A DNA stretch of 28,616 nucleotides from RGIG2094 sp045660065. Its GTDB lineage: Bacteria > Bacillota > Clostridia > RGIG6154. The notes below the pieces were generated by a model. That model saw only the letters and a list, made by a program, of their open reading frames with translations. It did no database searches and was not told the DNA's origin. The DNA lies in the NCBI GenBank assembly GCA_045660065.1, contig JAZRDC010000061.1:1-28616 (forward strand), given 5' to 3'. Positions 1 to 8,029 of this stretch are shown here, in pieces. Each line of letters begins with the position of its first letter. Positions within the stretch are counted from its first letter, which is position 1. Position numbers and translations under genes: made by a program.

Positions 1-1029
1 TATGCGGCAGAAAATGCATACAGAACTATGCTTATGACAGGCAAATTCCCTGTGCTCATCTTAAATGTTGAAATAGACAGCAAAATGGTCGATGTAAATG
101 TTCATCCTTCAAAACTTGAAATTAAGTTTTCTGATGAAAGAAAAATTCACGATGCAGTATCATGGGCAGTTCAGAATGCTATTTTTAATTCACAAAAGGA
201 AAAAGAAGTAGCACCAACAAAACCTGAACCTTTCTTTGAACAGATAAAACCTGAACCTGTAAAACAGGAGTTTGTAAAACAGTCATCACCTGTTAAAGTT
301 GAAACATTCAAACCTGAAAAGGAATTTAAAGCAGAGGACTTTTTCACAAAAGATATTATAGATGCTTTTAAAAACGAAGAAAAAGAAGCAGAGCCTGAAA
401 AAATAACTTTTGAAGAAATTGCTCTTTGCGAACCTGAAAGTAAACCTTTGATTACTGAAAAAGACCATGCAGATGTGAAAATCTGCGGTCAGGTATTTGA
501 CACATATATAATAGTCCAGCAAGATGATAAAATGATGCTTATTGACCAGCATGCGGCTCACGAAAGAATAAGATATGAAGAACTTAAAAACTCAAGGGAA
601 GAAATTTCTCAGGTGCTTATGTTCCCTGAAACCTTTTCAATGCAGCCAACAGATGCAAGGCTTGTTTTGGATAATATTTCGGTTTTTGAAAAATTAGGAT
701 TTGAAATAGAAGAATTCGGAGCAAATACTTTTGCAGTAAGACGAGTTCCGGGGGCTATTGAAGCACCACAGACAGAAGATACGATTTTTGAAATCACAGA
801 ACTTTTGAAACAAGCAAAAGACCCTATGGAAATCTACGATAAAGCAATGTTTTCGGTTGCGTGCAAAGGTGCAATCAAAGCAAACACAAAATTAAGCATT
901 GCTGAAATGCAGACTTTGGTAGACAGAGTTTTTGAAGATGAAAAAATCAGAACTTGTCCTCACGGAAGACCTATAATTATTTCGTTTGACAAGAAATTTA
1001 TTGAAAAGGAATTTAAAAGAATTGTTTAA
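1..1029 (+). CDS. mutL: DNA mismatch repair protein MutL (3' part, 5' end outside window)
   Basis: MutL couples MutS mismatch recognition to strand incision and excision. The frame is open from base 1, so the N-terminal GHKL ATPase is mostly missing and the first visible ATG is internal. The visible part starts with the end of the transducer domain (VDVNVHPSKLEIKF), then a Pro/Glu/Lys-rich linker, then the C-terminal dimerisation/endonuclease domain. That domain carries the metal-binding signature DQHA-x2-E-x4-E (DQHAAHERIRYE), an ACKGAIKA segment and the CPHGRP motif. The nicking form of MutL found in bacteria without MutH has these motifs. The stop overlaps the start of miaA, as is common in Firmicutes. 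Identity is secure; only the 5' boundary is unknown. Confidence 0.97.
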   Translation, partial: YAAENAYRTMLMTGKFPVLILNVEIDSKMVDVNVHPSKLEIKFSDERKIHDAVSWAVQNAIFNSQKEKEVAPTKPEPFFEQIKPEPVKQEFVKQSSPVKVETFKPEKEFKAEDFFTKDIIDAFKNEEKEAEPEKITFEEIALCEPESKPLITEKDHADVKICGQVFDTYIIVQQDDKMMLIDQHAAHERIRYEELKNSREEISQVLMFPETFSMQPTDARLVLDNISVFEKLGFEIEEFGANTFAVRRVPGAIEAPQTEDTIFEITELLKQAKDPMEIYDKAMFSVACKGAIKANTKLSIAEMQTLVDRVFEDEKIRTCPHGRPIIISFDKKFIEKEFKRIV

Positions 1030-1951
1030 AAACGATAAAATCCCTTTGATTGTTATTTTCGGACCTACCGCATCAGGCAAAAGCGATCTTGCGGTGAAAG
1101 TGGCAAAAGAAGTAGGTGGAGAAATAGTAACTGCAGATTCTATGCAGGTTTACAAGCGTATGAATATCGGAACTGCAAAACCTACCCAAGAAGAAATGGC
1201 AGGTATTGTGCACCATATGATTGATGTTTGCGAGCCTGACGAAAATTATTCCCTTGCAAAATATGTAGAAGATGCAGGAGACGTTATAGAAAAAGTATGG
1301 CAAAAGGGTAAAATTCCCGTTCTTGCAGGCGGTACAGGACTTTATATAGATACTCTTATTAACGGAACTGTTTTGTCAGAAACAAACACCGACGAAGCAT
1401 ACAGAGAAACTTTATATGAAGAAGCAAAACAAAAGGGGAACGAATATGTTCATAATCTCTTAAAAGAGGTAGATTTAAAATCTGCAGAAAATATTCACCC
1501 AAACAACTTAAAAAGAGTTATCCGTGCTTTGGAGTTTTATAAAACTTCGGGTATTCCGCAAAGTGAGCATATTGAAAAAGCAGAAAAAGTTGATACGCCA
1601 TATAATGCTTTTAAGTTTGGCTTGTCTGTTGACAGGGAACTGCTTTATGATAAAATTAATCGCAGAGTGGATATAATGCTTGAAAGAGGGCTTATAGAAG
1701 AAGTTGAGACTTTGAAAAACGACGGTGTTGACGAAAAATATACCTCAATGCAGGGAATTGGCTATAAAGAAGTTCTTCTTCATCTTAATGGGCATCTAAG
1801 TTATGATGAAATGTCTGAACTTATAAAAAAAGCAACAAGAAATTATGCCAAGAGGCAGAATACATGGTTCAAAAGAGAACAAAATACTACATGGATCGCA
1901 CCAGATGATGCAAAAAATTTAGAAATATTCAAAAAAACTATGGAATTATAA
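1022..1951 (+). CDS. miaA: tRNA dimethylallyltransferase MiaA
   Basis: MiaA transfers a dimethylallyl group from DMAPP to N6 of A37 in tRNAs that read UNN codons. The P-loop GPTASGKSDLA is near the N terminus, followed by DSMQVYKRMNIGTAKP and the HHMIDVCEP segment typical of the family. A TTG start at 1022 is chosen because AAAAGGA lies about 11 bases upstream and it gives 309 residues, the normal MiaA length. An earlier in-frame TTG at 986 would add 12 residues without a better ribosome site. It overlaps the mutL stop by 8 bases, so the two are probably translationally coupled. In many Clostridia hfq follows; here it does not. Confidence 0.95.
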   Translation: MFKNDKIPLIVIFGPTASGKSDLAVKVAKEVGGEIVTADSMQVYKRMNIGTAKPTQEEMAGIVHHMIDVCEPDENYSLAKYVEDAGDVIEKVWQKGKIPVLAGGTGLYIDTLINGTVLSETNTDEAYRETLYEEAKQKGNEYVHNLLKEVDLKSAENIHPNNLKRVIRALEFYKTSGIPQSEHIEKAEKVDTPYNAFKFGLSVDRELLYDKINRRVDIMLERGLIEEVETLKNDGVDEKYTSMQGIGYKEVLLHLNGHLSYDEMSELIKKATRNYAKRQNTWFKREQNTTWIAPDDAKNLEIFKKTMEL

Positions 1952-2005
1952 TGTTTGATATAGTATAATTAATTTGTCAGAGATTTTTGAGAAAGGAGCT
2001 GTAAT

Positions 2006-3202
2006 ATGAAATTTCCATATAAAGCAACCATTACAATTTTAATATGTGTATGCTTGCTTTTGGGGGTATACAGCTTTTTTGATCAGGTTTTCGGCGGAGT
2101 AAAAAAGCAGATTGCTGTATCAGGCAGTATAGAAGATCTTATAAAAACTGAAGGGTTTATTATGAGAGATGAATTGGTTATAGCAGACAATTCAGGCTCT
2201 GTAATAGACAGTATGGTTACAGACGGTGAGCGTGTTTCAAGAGGTCAGCAGGTGGCTTATAATTACAGTTCATCAGTAGATTCTGATGTAAAGGCGGAAC
2301 TCAAAAGCCTTAACGAGAGAATAATGAATCTTGAAAGAAATGCCGCACAGAATAAAATTCTTGGAAAAGACAGTGTTAAAAGTGAAGCTTTAGTTAAATC
2401 AAAAATGAATGAAATAATAAAGAGCGCACACTTAGGACAAGCACTTCACCTTTCAGAGATTAAATCAGAACTTGAAACAGTTATAGACAATAAACTTTCT
2501 GACGATAAAAGTGAAAGTGTTTTAGAAACTTTAAAAAACAGAAAAAAAGAACTTGAAGATGGTATGACAGGGGAGAAAAATGCAATTTATGCACCTGAAT
2601 CAGGAATGTATTTTTCATATTTAGATGGCGGAGAAAAAGTTCTGCTCCCTGATAAAATTACTGAAATGACAGTAAAAGAGTTTAAAAACACCGACAAAGA
2701 TGCTTTTGATCAGAAAGTATATACAGGTGCAAAAATAGCAAAAGATTTCAAATGGTATTATGTTACGGTTATTGATGCCAAAAAATCTATGGCTATGAAA
2801 GAAGGCACAAAGGTAAAATTAAGATTTACCGAAAATGGCGATAAAGAGGCAGATGCAATTATTTATCACATTTCTGAAGAAGAAAATTCCAAAAACCTGG
2901 TAGCATTTGAAGTTTCAACTTACAGCGAATATGCTTATTCAAACAGATATGTTGATGCAGATATTATTTTAAGCCGTGCTACGGGACTTAAGTTTTTAAA
3001 AGACGCAATCCATGTTGAAGATTCGGTTACAGGTGTGTATGTTGTAGACGATTCAATCGCAAAATTCAGGCAGGTTGAAATATTGGGCAGCGATGAAAAA
3101 TATGTAGTTGTAAAAAGTGGTATAACAGAGTATAAAAGCGTTGCACTTTACGACGAGATTGTTGTAAAAGGCGATGTTGAAAATAATAAATTAGTTAAAT
3201 AA
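2006..3202 (+). CDS. HlyD-like membrane-anchored adaptor protein next to sepF
   Basis: A 398-residue protein with a short cytoplasmic N terminus and one membrane segment at about residues 8-26. The extracytoplasmic part resembles HlyD/membrane fusion proteins. It has a lipoyl/barrel-like stretch (about 45-90), a charged alpha-helical hairpin (about 95-190), a return to the barrel-like part (APESGMYFSYLDGGEKV) and a beta-rich C-terminal end. No ABC transporter or outer-membrane partner is nearby. The gene instead sits directly before sepF, which suggests an envelope or division role; that is inference. AAAGGAG lies 8 bases before the ATG. A TATAAT-like box around 1966-1971 in the gap after miaA could be a promoter, but its -35 is poor. 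Confidence 0.7.
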   Translation: MKFPYKATITILICVCLLLGVYSFFDQVFGGVKKQIAVSGSIEDLIKTEGFIMRDELVIADNSGSVIDSMVTDGERVSRGQQVAYNYSSSVDSDVKAELKSLNERIMNLERNAAQNKILGKDSVKSEALVKSKMNEIIKSAHLGQALHLSEIKSELETVIDNKLSDDKSESVLETLKNRKKELEDGMTGEKNAIYAPESGMYFSYLDGGEKVLLPDKITEMTVKEFKNTDKDAFDQKVYTGAKIAKDFKWYYVTVIDAKKSMAMKEGTKVKLRFTENGDKEADAIIYHISEEENSKNLVAFEVSTYSEYAYSNRYVDADIILSRATGLKFLKDAIHVEDSVTGVYVVDDSIAKFRQVEILGSDEKYVVVKSGITEYKSVALYDEIVVKGDVENNKLVK

Positions 3203-3220
3203 CATTAAGAGGTGGATATA

Positions 3221-3667
3221 ATGGATTTTATGAACAAAATGTTAGGGCTTATCGGACTTGATCAGGAAGAAGAAACTGAAGAAGAATTCTTGCTTGATCC
3301 CCAGCCGAAACTTCCTGAAAGAAAAAGCAATGTAAGTTTAGTTCAGAATGCTAAAAAAGGAAAAATTGTAGATATTCACGCAACAACACAGTTTCAGGTG
3401 GTTGTTATGCACGCACAGAAATTTGACGATGTAATTGACATTGCAGACCATTTGAAAACAAAAAAACCTGTGGTTGTGAATATGGAACAGGCAGATCCGG
3501 AAATGATAAGAAGAATGATAGACTTTATAAGCGGTGTTGTTTATGCAATCGACGGCGGAATTCAGAAAATTTCAAAAGTGATTTTGCTTGTAACTCCTTA
3601 TAATGTCGAAATTACAGGGGATTTGCAGGACGAATTGCGTTCAAAAGGTTTATTCCCGTGGGAATAA
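3221..3667 (+). CDS. sepF: Cell division protein SepF
   Basis: SepF is a membrane-binding FtsZ partner that aligns Z-ring filaments during septation in Gram-positive bacteria. The protein is 148 residues. Its N-terminal MDFMNKMLGLIGL forms the expected amphipathic membrane-binding helix. An acidic linker follows, then the SepF core with KKPVVVNMEQADPEMIRRMIDF and FISGVVYAIDGGIQKI, the family hallmark. The ATG at 3221 is preferred over the upstream GTG at 3212 because AAGAGGTGG lies at a good distance from the ATG and overlaps the GTG. Its neighbours yggT, divIVA and lspA match the usual Firmicutes cluster. Confidence 0.95.
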   Translation: MDFMNKMLGLIGLDQEEETEEEFLLDPQPKLPERKSNVSLVQNAKKGKIVDIHATTQFQVVVMHAQKFDDVIDIADHLKTKKPVVVNMEQADPEMIRRMIDFISGVVYAIDGGIQKISKVILLVTPYNVEITGDLQDELRSKGLFPWE

Positions 3668-3687
3668 TAGGTGCGGAGGAATAAAAA

Positions 3688-3966
3688 TTGGCTAACATAA
3701 TTGCAAGGGCAGTTTTGATTTTATCGGAAGTTATTGAATATTTTATTTTAATCAGAATTATTCTGCAGATTTTTAATCTGCCATATAACAGATTTGTTAA
3801 TTTTATATACTCAGTAACAGAACCGATATTGGCTCCCGCAAGAGAATTTTTAAATAAGATATTTAAAACCCGTCTTATGGTGGATTTTTCGCCAATGCTG
3901 GTATGGGTTCTTTTGGATTATGTTATAGTTCCTGTTGTAATAAGACTTGTATATTATATTTTTTAA
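3688..3966 (+). CDS. YggT family membrane protein
   Basis: A 92-residue integral membrane protein of the YggT family (YlmG in Bacillus), found next to sepF and divIVA in many Gram-positives. It has two hydrophobic helices, at about residues 4-26 and 65-90. Between them is the family pattern NRFVNFIYSVTEPILAPAR and the DFSPMLVWVLL segment. The exact role is unresolved; links to division, osmotic stress and cofactor assembly have been proposed. Translation probably begins at TTG 3688, with CGGAGGA 7 bases upstream. No in-frame ATG is suitably placed. Confidence 0.9.
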   Translation: MANIIARAVLILSEVIEYFILIRIILQIFNLPYNRFVNFIYSVTEPILAPAREFLNKIFKTRLMVDFSPMLVWVLLDYVIVPVVIRLVYYIF

Positions 3967-3983
3967 GAAAGTAGGGGTTTGAA

Positions 3984-4427
3984 ATGATTACACCGGTTGA
4001 TATTCAGAATAAAGAATTTCCAAGAAAAATGTCAGGATATGACAGAGCTTTGGTAGACGAATTTATGTTGGACATCGCAGAAGATTATGAAAAATTATAC
4101 AGAGAAAATATTGATTTAAAAGATAAGGTTGCAAACATCAACGAATCATTGCGTAAATATATTGCAATGGAAGATGCTATGCAAAATACATTGATGTTCG
4201 CACAAAACACAGCAGACGATGTGAAAAAGAGTGCAACAGAAAAAGCAGAAATTATGGTAAAAGAAGCGGAAGTTAAAGCAAAAGAACTTGTATCTGCGGC
4301 GCAGGCTGAAGTTTTGGAGCAGGAAAGAAAATTAGCCCAGCTTAAAAACGAAATTCAGATTTACAAAACAAAATTTGACTCATTGGTAGCATCACAAAAA
4401 TCGTTGATGGACGATATGTTTAACTAA
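3984..4427 (+). CDS. divIVA: DivIVA domain protein
   Basis: DivIVA recognises negative membrane curvature at poles and septa and recruits other proteins there. The N terminus (MITPVDIQNKEFPRKMSGYD) is the conserved lipid-binding DivIVA segment. From about residue 35 to the end the protein is a charged coiled coil (heptads through VKKSATEKAEIMVKEAEVKA). At 147 residues it is slightly shorter than Bacillus DivIVA (about 164). Its place between yggT and lspA is standard. Whether it works in division, sporulation or tip growth cannot be told from sequence alone. Confidence 0.92.
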   Translation: MITPVDIQNKEFPRKMSGYDRALVDEFMLDIAEDYEKLYRENIDLKDKVANINESLRKYIAMEDAMQNTLMFAQNTADDVKKSATEKAEIMVKEAEVKAKELVSAAQAEVLEQERKLAQLKNEIQIYKTKFDSLVASQKSLMDDMFN

Positions 4428-4441
4428 GTAAAGGACATAAA

Positions 4442-4909
4442 ATGATATATATTTTATATTTGGCGTTGTTTGTTATTTCAGACAGGCTTACAAAGTATCT
4501 TGCGGTCAAGTACCTTATGCCGATAAGTTCGGCAAAAGTGCTTGACGGCATTTTTAATCTTACATATGTTGAAAACAGGGGAGTTGCTTTCGGACTTTTT
4601 CAGAATATGCATTATATAATAGTTCCCCTTAATATATTGATAGTTGCCTTGTGCACTTACATAATGATAAAAGCGCTTAAAAACAATAAAAAGTTTTTTG
4701 CTTTTTCATTGGTTTTGGTTATTTCAGGAGCAATAGGCAATATAATTGATAAAATCTGCTATGGTTATGTAGTGGATTTTTTAGAGTTTGCTTTCATAGA
4801 TTTTCCTGTATTTAATATGGCAGACATTTTTGTGTGCATTGGTGCATTTATGGCAGCAATTTTAATTTTATTTACAAAAGACGGTGATATATTTGGTAAT
4901 AACAAGTGA
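4442..4909 (+). CDS. lspA: Lipoprotein signal peptidase LspA (signal peptidase II)
   Basis: LspA is the aspartyl membrane protease that cleaves signal peptides of diacylglyceryl-modified prolipoproteins. At 155 residues with four hydrophobic helices it matches the family. Conserved motifs are DRLTKYLA near the N terminus, ENRGVAFGLF, GNIIDKI (first catalytic Asp) and FNMADIF (second catalytic Asp). The start is ATG 4442, after a weak AAGGACA ribosome site. Its 3' end overlaps the following pseudouridine synthase gene, suggesting coupled translation. Confidence 0.96.
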   Translation: MIYILYLALFVISDRLTKYLAVKYLMPISSAKVLDGIFNLTYVENRGVAFGLFQNMHYIIVPLNILIVALCTYIMIKALKNNKKFFAFSLVLVISGAIGNIIDKICYGYVVDFLEFAFIDFPVFNMADIFVCIGAFMAAILILFTKDGDIFGNNK

Positions 4910-5795
4910 ATTGTCAAAAGTAAGACTTGATAAGTTTTTGTCGGAAAACACAGGCAAAACCCGTTCTTTTGTTCAATCTATGATATCAGACGGGTTAGTT
5001 TTGGTAAATGGAAAGCCAGAAAAAGCGAGTTACTCTGTTAAATGTGGAGATAAAATTGAATATAACTTGCCCGAAATAAAAGTTCTGGACGCAAAACCTC
5101 AGGATATTCCTATTGATATCGTATACGAAGACGAAGATGTTTTAATTGTAAATAAAGAAGCGGGAATGGTTGTTCATCCTGCGCCGGGAAATCCTGATAA
5201 CACTCTGGTAAATGCAGTAATGAAGCATTGCGAAGGAAAATTGTCGGGGATAAATTCAGTAATTCGTCCCGGTATTGTTCACAGAATTGACAAAGATACT
5301 TCAGGACTTTTGGTAATTGCCAAAAACGACGAAGCACATCTTAATCTTTCAGAGCAGTTTAAAGTTCATTCCATAACAAGAGAGTACACTGCTATCGTAA
5401 ACGGTCATTTTAAAGAAAATTCAGGAACTGTGGATGCACCAATAGGCAGACACGGAGTGAACCGCAAAAAAATGGCGGTAACTGATAAAAATTCAAAAGA
5501 CGCAGTAACTCACTTTGAAGTTCTGGAAGAATATCCAAAATACAGCCTTATTAAATGTAAGTTAGAAACAGGTAGAACTCACCAGATAAGAGTGCATATG
5601 GCTTTCATCGGACACCCTTTGCTTGGGGATAGTGTGTATGGCGACAAAAACAAAATGGGAATAGAAGGGCAGATGCTCCACGCAGGAAAACTTGGATTTG
5701 TTCATCCAAGAACAGGGGAGTATGTTGAGTTTGAAAGTCAGTTGCCTGAAGATTATAAAAAGGTTTTGGCAGATTTAAGAAAGTCTGCAGAATAA
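4893..5795 (+). CDS. RluD-type ribosomal large subunit pseudouridine synthase
   Basis: It converts specific uridines of 23S rRNA to pseudouridine. An N-terminal S4 RNA-binding domain (about residues 10-60, KVRLDKFLSENTGKTRSFVQ) is followed by the RluA-family catalytic domain with HRIDKDTSGLLVIAKN, whose Asp is the catalytic residue. GRTHQIRVHMAFIGHPLLGD also fits the family. The start is uncertain. GTG 4884 and TTG 4893 are both in frame and both overlap lspA; TTG 4893 is chosen because GGTGAT lies just upstream of it. The exact modified position (RluD or YlyB type) cannot be assigned. Confidence 0.93.
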   Translation: MVITSELSKVRLDKFLSENTGKTRSFVQSMISDGLVLVNGKPEKASYSVKCGDKIEYNLPEIKVLDAKPQDIPIDIVYEDEDVLIVNKEAGMVVHPAPGNPDNTLVNAVMKHCEGKLSGINSVIRPGIVHRIDKDTSGLLVIAKNDEAHLNLSEQFKVHSITREYTAIVNGHFKENSGTVDAPIGRHGVNRKKMAVTDKNSKDAVTHFEVLEEYPKYSLIKCKLETGRTHQIRVHMAFIGHPLLGDSVYGDKNKMGIEGQMLHAGKLGFVHPRTGEYVEFESQLPEDYKKVLADLRKSAE

Positions 5796-5805
5796 AGGAG
5801 AATTT

Positions 5806-6762
5806 ATGGAAATTATTGTTCTTGACAGAAATACCGTAACTTTGGAAGATATAGATTTTTCGGCTTTAGAAGCACTTGGGGATACAAAGTATTATAATGT
5901 TTTGCCAAAAGAAGAACTTCCCGAAGTTTTAAAAGATGCAGAATATGTAATTTGCAATAAAGCAGTGTTTGACGAAAATCTTATTAATCAGTGCAAGAAA
6001 CTAAAATACATAGGTCTTTTTGCCACAGGTTTTAATAATGTTGATTTAAAAGCCGCAAACGAAAGAAATATAACTGTTTGTAACGCACCTGATTATTCAA
6101 CAGAGTCTGTTGTTCAGCACACATTTGCGCTTTTGTTGAATTTGGCAGGAAGTATTGGCAAATATGATAAATTCACCTACGACGGCGGTTGGTTTAAAAG
6201 CCCTACATTTTCATTTTTCCAGTATCCAATAACAGAGATTGCAGGAAAAACTCTTGGCGTTGTAGGATATGGGGCAATAGGAAAGCGTGTTTGTCAGATT
6301 GCAAAATGTTTCGGAATGAATGTAATAGTTCACACAAGAACTGTTCCTGAAAATAAAGAGTTTGAGTTTGTTTCAAAAGAAGAATTGTTTAAAAGAGCAG
6401 ATTTTATAAGCCTTAACTGTCCTTTGAACGAGGGCACGAAAAATCTTGTGAATAAAGATACACTTTCTCTTATGAAAAAAACTGCCTACATTATAAACAC
6501 AGCCCGTGGCGGAGTGGTCAATCAGGAAGACCTTGCAAATGTTCTTAATTCAGAGCAAATTGCAGGTGCAGGACTTGATGTGTTAGAGGTTGAACCAATG
6601 CTTGAATCAAATCCTCTTTACAGAGCAAAAAACTGCATTATAACACCTCATACTGCATGGGCATCAAAAGATGCAAGACAGCGTGTAGCAGACCTTGCAG
6701 GAGCAAATTTGAAAGCATATGTGGAAGGAAATCCCGTAAACACAGTAAATGATAAGGTGTAA
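5806..6762 (+). CDS. D-2-hydroxyacid dehydrogenase (NAD-dependent, glycerate dehydrogenase-like)
   Basis: A 318-residue oxidoreductase of the D-isomer-specific 2-hydroxyacid dehydrogenase family, which interconverts 2-hydroxy and 2-keto acids with NAD(P)H. The Rossmann motif GVVGYGAIGKRV lies near residue 150. The catalytic triad is present: Arg in NTARGGVVNQEDL, Glu in LDVLEVEP and His in ITPHTAWAS. The length and the HTAW context fit the hydroxypyruvate/glycerate reductase subgroup, but the substrate is not fixed by these motifs. An AAAGGAG ribosome site precedes the ATG, and only 10 bases separate it from the gene before, so it is probably part of the same operon. Confidence 0.9.
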   Translation: MEIIVLDRNTVTLEDIDFSALEALGDTKYYNVLPKEELPEVLKDAEYVICNKAVFDENLINQCKKLKYIGLFATGFNNVDLKAANERNITVCNAPDYSTESVVQHTFALLLNLAGSIGKYDKFTYDGGWFKSPTFSFFQYPITEIAGKTLGVVGYGAIGKRVCQIAKCFGMNVIVHTRTVPENKEFEFVSKEELFKRADFISLNCPLNEGTKNLVNKDTLSLMKKTAYIINTARGGVVNQEDLANVLNSEQIAGAGLDVLEVEPMLESNPLYRAKNCIITPHTAWASKDARQRVADLAGANLKAYVEGNPVNTVNDKV

Positions 6763-6763
6763 T

Positions 6764-7930
6764 ATGGAACTTTTATTCAAAATTTTCATTAAAGACAAAG
6801 ATAATGTCAAAAACGAAAAAGTCAGAAACAACTACGGAGTTTTTGCAGGAGCAGTAGGAATATTTTTAAATATTCTGCTTTTTTCCTTTAAACTTTTTGC
6901 GGGAATAGTAACAGCGTCTGTTGGTATCGCTGCAGATGCGCTTAATAATCTTTCTGATGCAGGTTCGTCAATAATAACATTGATTGGCTTTAAAATGTCA
7001 GGAAGACCTGCTGACCACGACCATCCCTTCGGTCATGGAAGAGGGGAGTATATCAGCGGACTTTTTGTTGCATTTTTAATTCTCTTAATGGGTGTGGAAC
7101 TTGCAAAAGCATCTGTGGTAAAAATTTTTAAACCAACTGCGGTTGAATTTAATGCAGTTTCGATTACCATATTGATAATTGCCATTTTGGTTAAAATGTG
7201 GATGTATTTTTTCAATACAAAAATCTCAAAAAAGATTGATTCAAATTCATTGAAAGCAACGGCAAAAGATTCTTTAAGCGACTCTTTTTCAACATCGGCG
7301 GTTTTGATTGGAGTTGTAGTTTCAAAAATATTTAAAGTTAATCTGGACGGATATATAGGACTTTTAATGTCAGTCTTGATTTTGTGGACAGGTTATAAAA
7401 CCGTTAAAGAATCGGTATCACCGCTATTGGGATTGGCACCTGATAAAAAACTCGTTGAAGGTATAGAAAAAACTGTCCTTGAATGCGAAGAAATAATAGG
7501 TATGCACGACCTTATTATTCACAATTACGGACCAACAAGATTTATGATGAGCGTTCATGCTGAGGTAAGAGCCGATTGTGATATTTTAAAAATTCACGAC
7601 CGTATTGATTTAGTTGAAAAAACTCTTTCGGAAAAATACGGTTGCGACGCAGTAATTCATTTAGACCCAATTGAAACCGATAACGAAGTGATAAATCAGA
7701 CCAAAAAAATTGTAGAAAACATCGTAGGAGATATAGATCCGCGCCTTACAATCCACGATTTCCGTATGGTAACGGGGGACACTCATACAAATGTGATTTT
7801 TGATATCGTTATCCCTTTTGATGAAAAATTATCAGACAAATTTATAGAAAATACCATAAAACAAAAATTGTCAGAGTATAACGAAAACTACTTTGCAGTA
7901 ATGCATATAGACAAAGCATATTATAATTAA
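6764..7930 (+). CDS. Cation diffusion facilitator (probable Mn2+ exporter)
   Basis: A CDF-family metal/proton antiporter of 388 residues: six membrane helices, the ADHDHPFGHGRGEY segment after helix 2, and a cytoplasmic ferredoxin-like C-terminal domain with a second such domain after it. Aligning with E. coli FieF by hand, its transport-site residues D45, D49, H153 and D157 correspond here to N61, D65 (NNLSD), D169 and D173 (DSLSD). The loss of His from helix 5 and the (N/D)-D/D-D pattern are those of manganese CDFs rather than the zinc HD-HD type. The ATG at 6764 has AAGGTG 5 bases upstream; an in-frame ATG at 6749 lies inside the preceding gene. Confidence 0.9.
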   Translation: MELLFKIFIKDKDNVKNEKVRNNYGVFAGAVGIFLNILLFSFKLFAGIVTASVGIAADALNNLSDAGSSIITLIGFKMSGRPADHDHPFGHGRGEYISGLFVAFLILLMGVELAKASVVKIFKPTAVEFNAVSITILIIAILVKMWMYFFNTKISKKIDSNSLKATAKDSLSDSFSTSAVLIGVVVSKIFKVNLDGYIGLLMSVLILWTGYKTVKESVSPLLGLAPDKKLVEGIEKTVLECEEIIGMHDLIIHNYGPTRFMMSVHAEVRADCDILKIHDRIDLVEKTLSEKYGCDAVIHLDPIETDNEVINQTKKIVENIVGDIDPRLTIHDFRMVTGDTHTNVIFDIVIPFDEKLSDKFIENTIKQKLSEYNENYFAVMHIDKAYYN

Positions 7931-7931
7931 A

Positions 7932-7957
7932 AAAGGAACGATTAAAATCGGTCCTTT
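7932..7957 (+). terminator. Hairpin terminator after the CDF gene
   Basis: An inverted repeat begins 2 bases after the stop codon. AAAGGA + CGATT pairs with AATCG + TCCTTT, with one A/G mismatch and a tiny loop that would open to about 6 bases. It ends in TTTAATAT, a modest U tract. It probably ends the mutL-to-CDF transcription unit. Confidence 0.6.
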
Positions 7958-7965
7958 AATATACC

Positions 7966-7994
7966 TTGCAAAAAAATTACAGGTGTGGTATTAT
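7966..7994 (+). promoter_or_regulatory. Sigma-A promoter with extended -10 for the YD-repeat protein
   Basis: TTGCAA (7966-7971) and TATTAT (7989-7994) are separated by exactly 17 bases. The -10 is preceded by TGG, an extended -10 TGn motif. Transcription would start near 8001, leaving a 5' leader of about 30 bases with the ribosome site AAAGGGGTG before ATG 8030. Confidence 0.65.
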
Positions 7995-8029
7995 AAAACA
8001 TATAAAGAACAAAAGAAAGGGGTGTAAAT

